Assembly (NCBI GenBank): GCA_020850915.1 | Contig: JADZDV010000037.1 | Span: 1-14,476, forward strand | Direction of reading: 5' to 3' | DNA length: 14,476 bases | Origin: Chloroflexota bacterium | GTDB taxonomy: Bacteria; Chloroflexota; UBA6077; JADZDV01 | Part shown: positions 14,469 through 14,476 of the stretch, one piece after another | Numbering within the stretch: the first letter of the stretch is position 1 | Layout of the letters: each line of letters opens with the position of its first letter | Translations under genes and position numbers: made by a program | The notes under the pieces: model-generated | Seen by the model: the letters and a program-made list of their open reading frames with translations, nothing else | Told to the model about the DNA's origin: nothing | The model's database searches: none

Positions 14469-14476
14469 CCTGGACC

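Overview
The window is GC-rich DNA with long antisense shadow frames, frequent GTG/TTG starts and strong AGGAGG-type ribosome binding sites. This suggests a high-GC bacterium. A member of the Chloroflexota or a similar soil or thermophilic lineage would fit, but that assignment is inference; no rRNA, tRNA or taxonomic marker is present.

Left block (1-2092): the 3' part of a multidomain lipid-activation gene (end of an acyl-adenylating domain, acyl carrier domain, PlsC-type acyltransferase). It is followed by a decayed gene carrying a frameshift and an in-frame amber codon.

Central block (2093-5498): a compact restriction-modification cassette of three genes on the + strand. They encode a 5-cytosine DNA methyltransferase, a type II restriction endonuclease that starts at a TTG overlapping the methyltransferase stop, and a Vsr mismatch endonuclease. 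The cassette lies between two direct copies of a repeat of about 110 bp whose first 57 bp are identical. Both copies encode the same C-terminal peptide of an unrecognised minus-strand gene, so the cassette sits between duplicated gene ends. Base composition inside is visibly lower in GC than the surroundings, mostly in the endonuclease gene and the start of the methyltransferase. Just right of the second repeat is the C-terminal scrap of an IS256-family (Mutator-type) transposase. Together this looks like a horizontally acquired defence island with a scarred, recombination-prone boundary. Recombination between the repeats would remove all three genes at once.

Right block (5803-14468): a small cupin gene on the minus strand diverges from a large RND-family exporter gene, with palindromes between them. 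The exporter gene overlaps (ATGA) a gene for a 159-residue single-membrane-span protein of unknown function. After a spacer come a lone molybdenum hydroxylase large subunit and a DapA-superfamily aldolase that lacks the classic GTTGE motif, probably co-transcribed and ending at a strong intrinsic terminator. A convergent class I SAM-dependent methyltransferase gene on the minus strand closes the window.

How the genes work together: in the central block the methyltransferase protects host DNA, the endonuclease cuts unmodified DNA, and Vsr would repair the T:G mismatches produced by deamination of 5-methylcytosine. The lipid, efflux and molybdoenzyme genes look like ordinary accessory metabolism; no functional link between them and the cassette is visible.
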